Assembly: GCA_964392615.1 (NCBI GenBank)
Contig: CAYMRB010000193.1
Span: 1 to 17,759, forward strand
DNA length: 17,759 bases
Origin: CAYMRB01 sp964392615
Lineage (GTDB): Bacteria > Planctomycetota > UBA8108
Direction of reading: 5' to 3'
Shown: positions 17,747 through 17,759 of the stretch, piece by piece
Layout of the letters: each line of letters opens with the position of its first letter
How positions within the stretch are numbered: the first letter of the stretch is position 1
The notes under the pieces: generated by a model
Database searches by the model: none
What the model saw: only the letters and a program-made list of their open reading frames with translations
Told to the model about the DNA's origin: nothing
Position numbers and translations under genes: made by a program

Positions 17747-17759
17747 ATCCGGCGCGATG

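Larger units (their letters stand above)
17341..17759. other. Non-coding region of about 420 bases at the right edge
   Basis: I find no supportable gene here on either strand; the open frames are short, low-complexity and lack ribosome binding sites or known domains. The region holds the leader of the oxidoreductase gene (17341-17460), two adjoining long stem-loops (17498-17648), a T-run (17649-17653) and an additional long inverted repeat arm near 17737-17746. It ends in ATG at 17757-17759 on the plus strand, too close to the edge to judge. Confidence 0.7.

Noticed and set aside
17757..17759. Plus-strand ATG at the right edge as the start of a gene
   Set aside because: Only one codon is visible and no purine-rich ribosome binding site precedes it at a normal distance.

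Overview
The window is a GC-rich bacterial segment in which every gene I can support reads leftward, on the minus strand. The best guess at the organism is a planctomycete or a close relative. Three things point that way: a secreted protein with the FLxxGG-type dockerin repeats common in Planctomycetota, a Tat-exported Gfo/Idh/MocA oxidoreductase with an SRRQFLK signal, and large soluble insertions in transporter permeases. Myxococcota or another high-GC lineage cannot be excluded, because no rRNA or marker gene is present.

In the direction of transcription (right to left) the layout is as follows. 17759-17341 is a non-coding region that contains two long stem-loops placed end to end. 17340-16051 encodes a Tat-exported Gfo/Idh/MocA oxidoreductase. 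16016-15315 encodes a single-HKD phospholipase D/nuclease-like protein resembling Zucchini/PLD6. 15169-10566 is a peptide-type ABC importer operon with a family 5 solute-binding protein, a DppB-like permease and a DppC-like permease. Both permeases carry unusual extra domains, and no ATPase gene is nearby. 10435-6766 holds a sensor histidine kinase and a sigma54-type NtrC-family response regulator. 6572-4902 encodes a secreted protein with two separate dockerin-like repeat pairs. 4612 to the left edge is the start of a respiratory nitrate reductase operon: a membrane-anchored dihaem cytochrome c (narC-like), narG, and the first 25 codons of narH.

The nitrate reductase genes form a tight operon. 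narC and narG overlap by ATGA and narG and narH are 14 bases apart. The narC-first order recalls Thermus thermophilus, where a dihaem cytochrome c precedes narGHJI. NarG has the FS0 cluster ligands and the molybdenum-site region but no Tat signal, so a cytoplasm-facing nitrate reductase is expected. The importer genes are also tightly coupled, with 12 bases between the first two and an ATGA overlap between the permeases. A plausible housekeeping promoter lies before the binding-protein gene, with a perfect inverted repeat filling its spacer. The kinase and regulator are separated by 7 bases. Their position directly behind the importer suggests that they sense or control its substrate, but the target is not visible.

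The strongest unexplained signal is the non-coding block at 17498-17654. A 19-bp stem with two single-base bulges ends exactly where a second stem-loop with an 11-bp perfect closing stem and two internal hairpins begins, and the second is followed by five T on the plus strand. A further 10-bp inverted repeat overlaps this structure and would compete with it. No known RNA family was recognised there.
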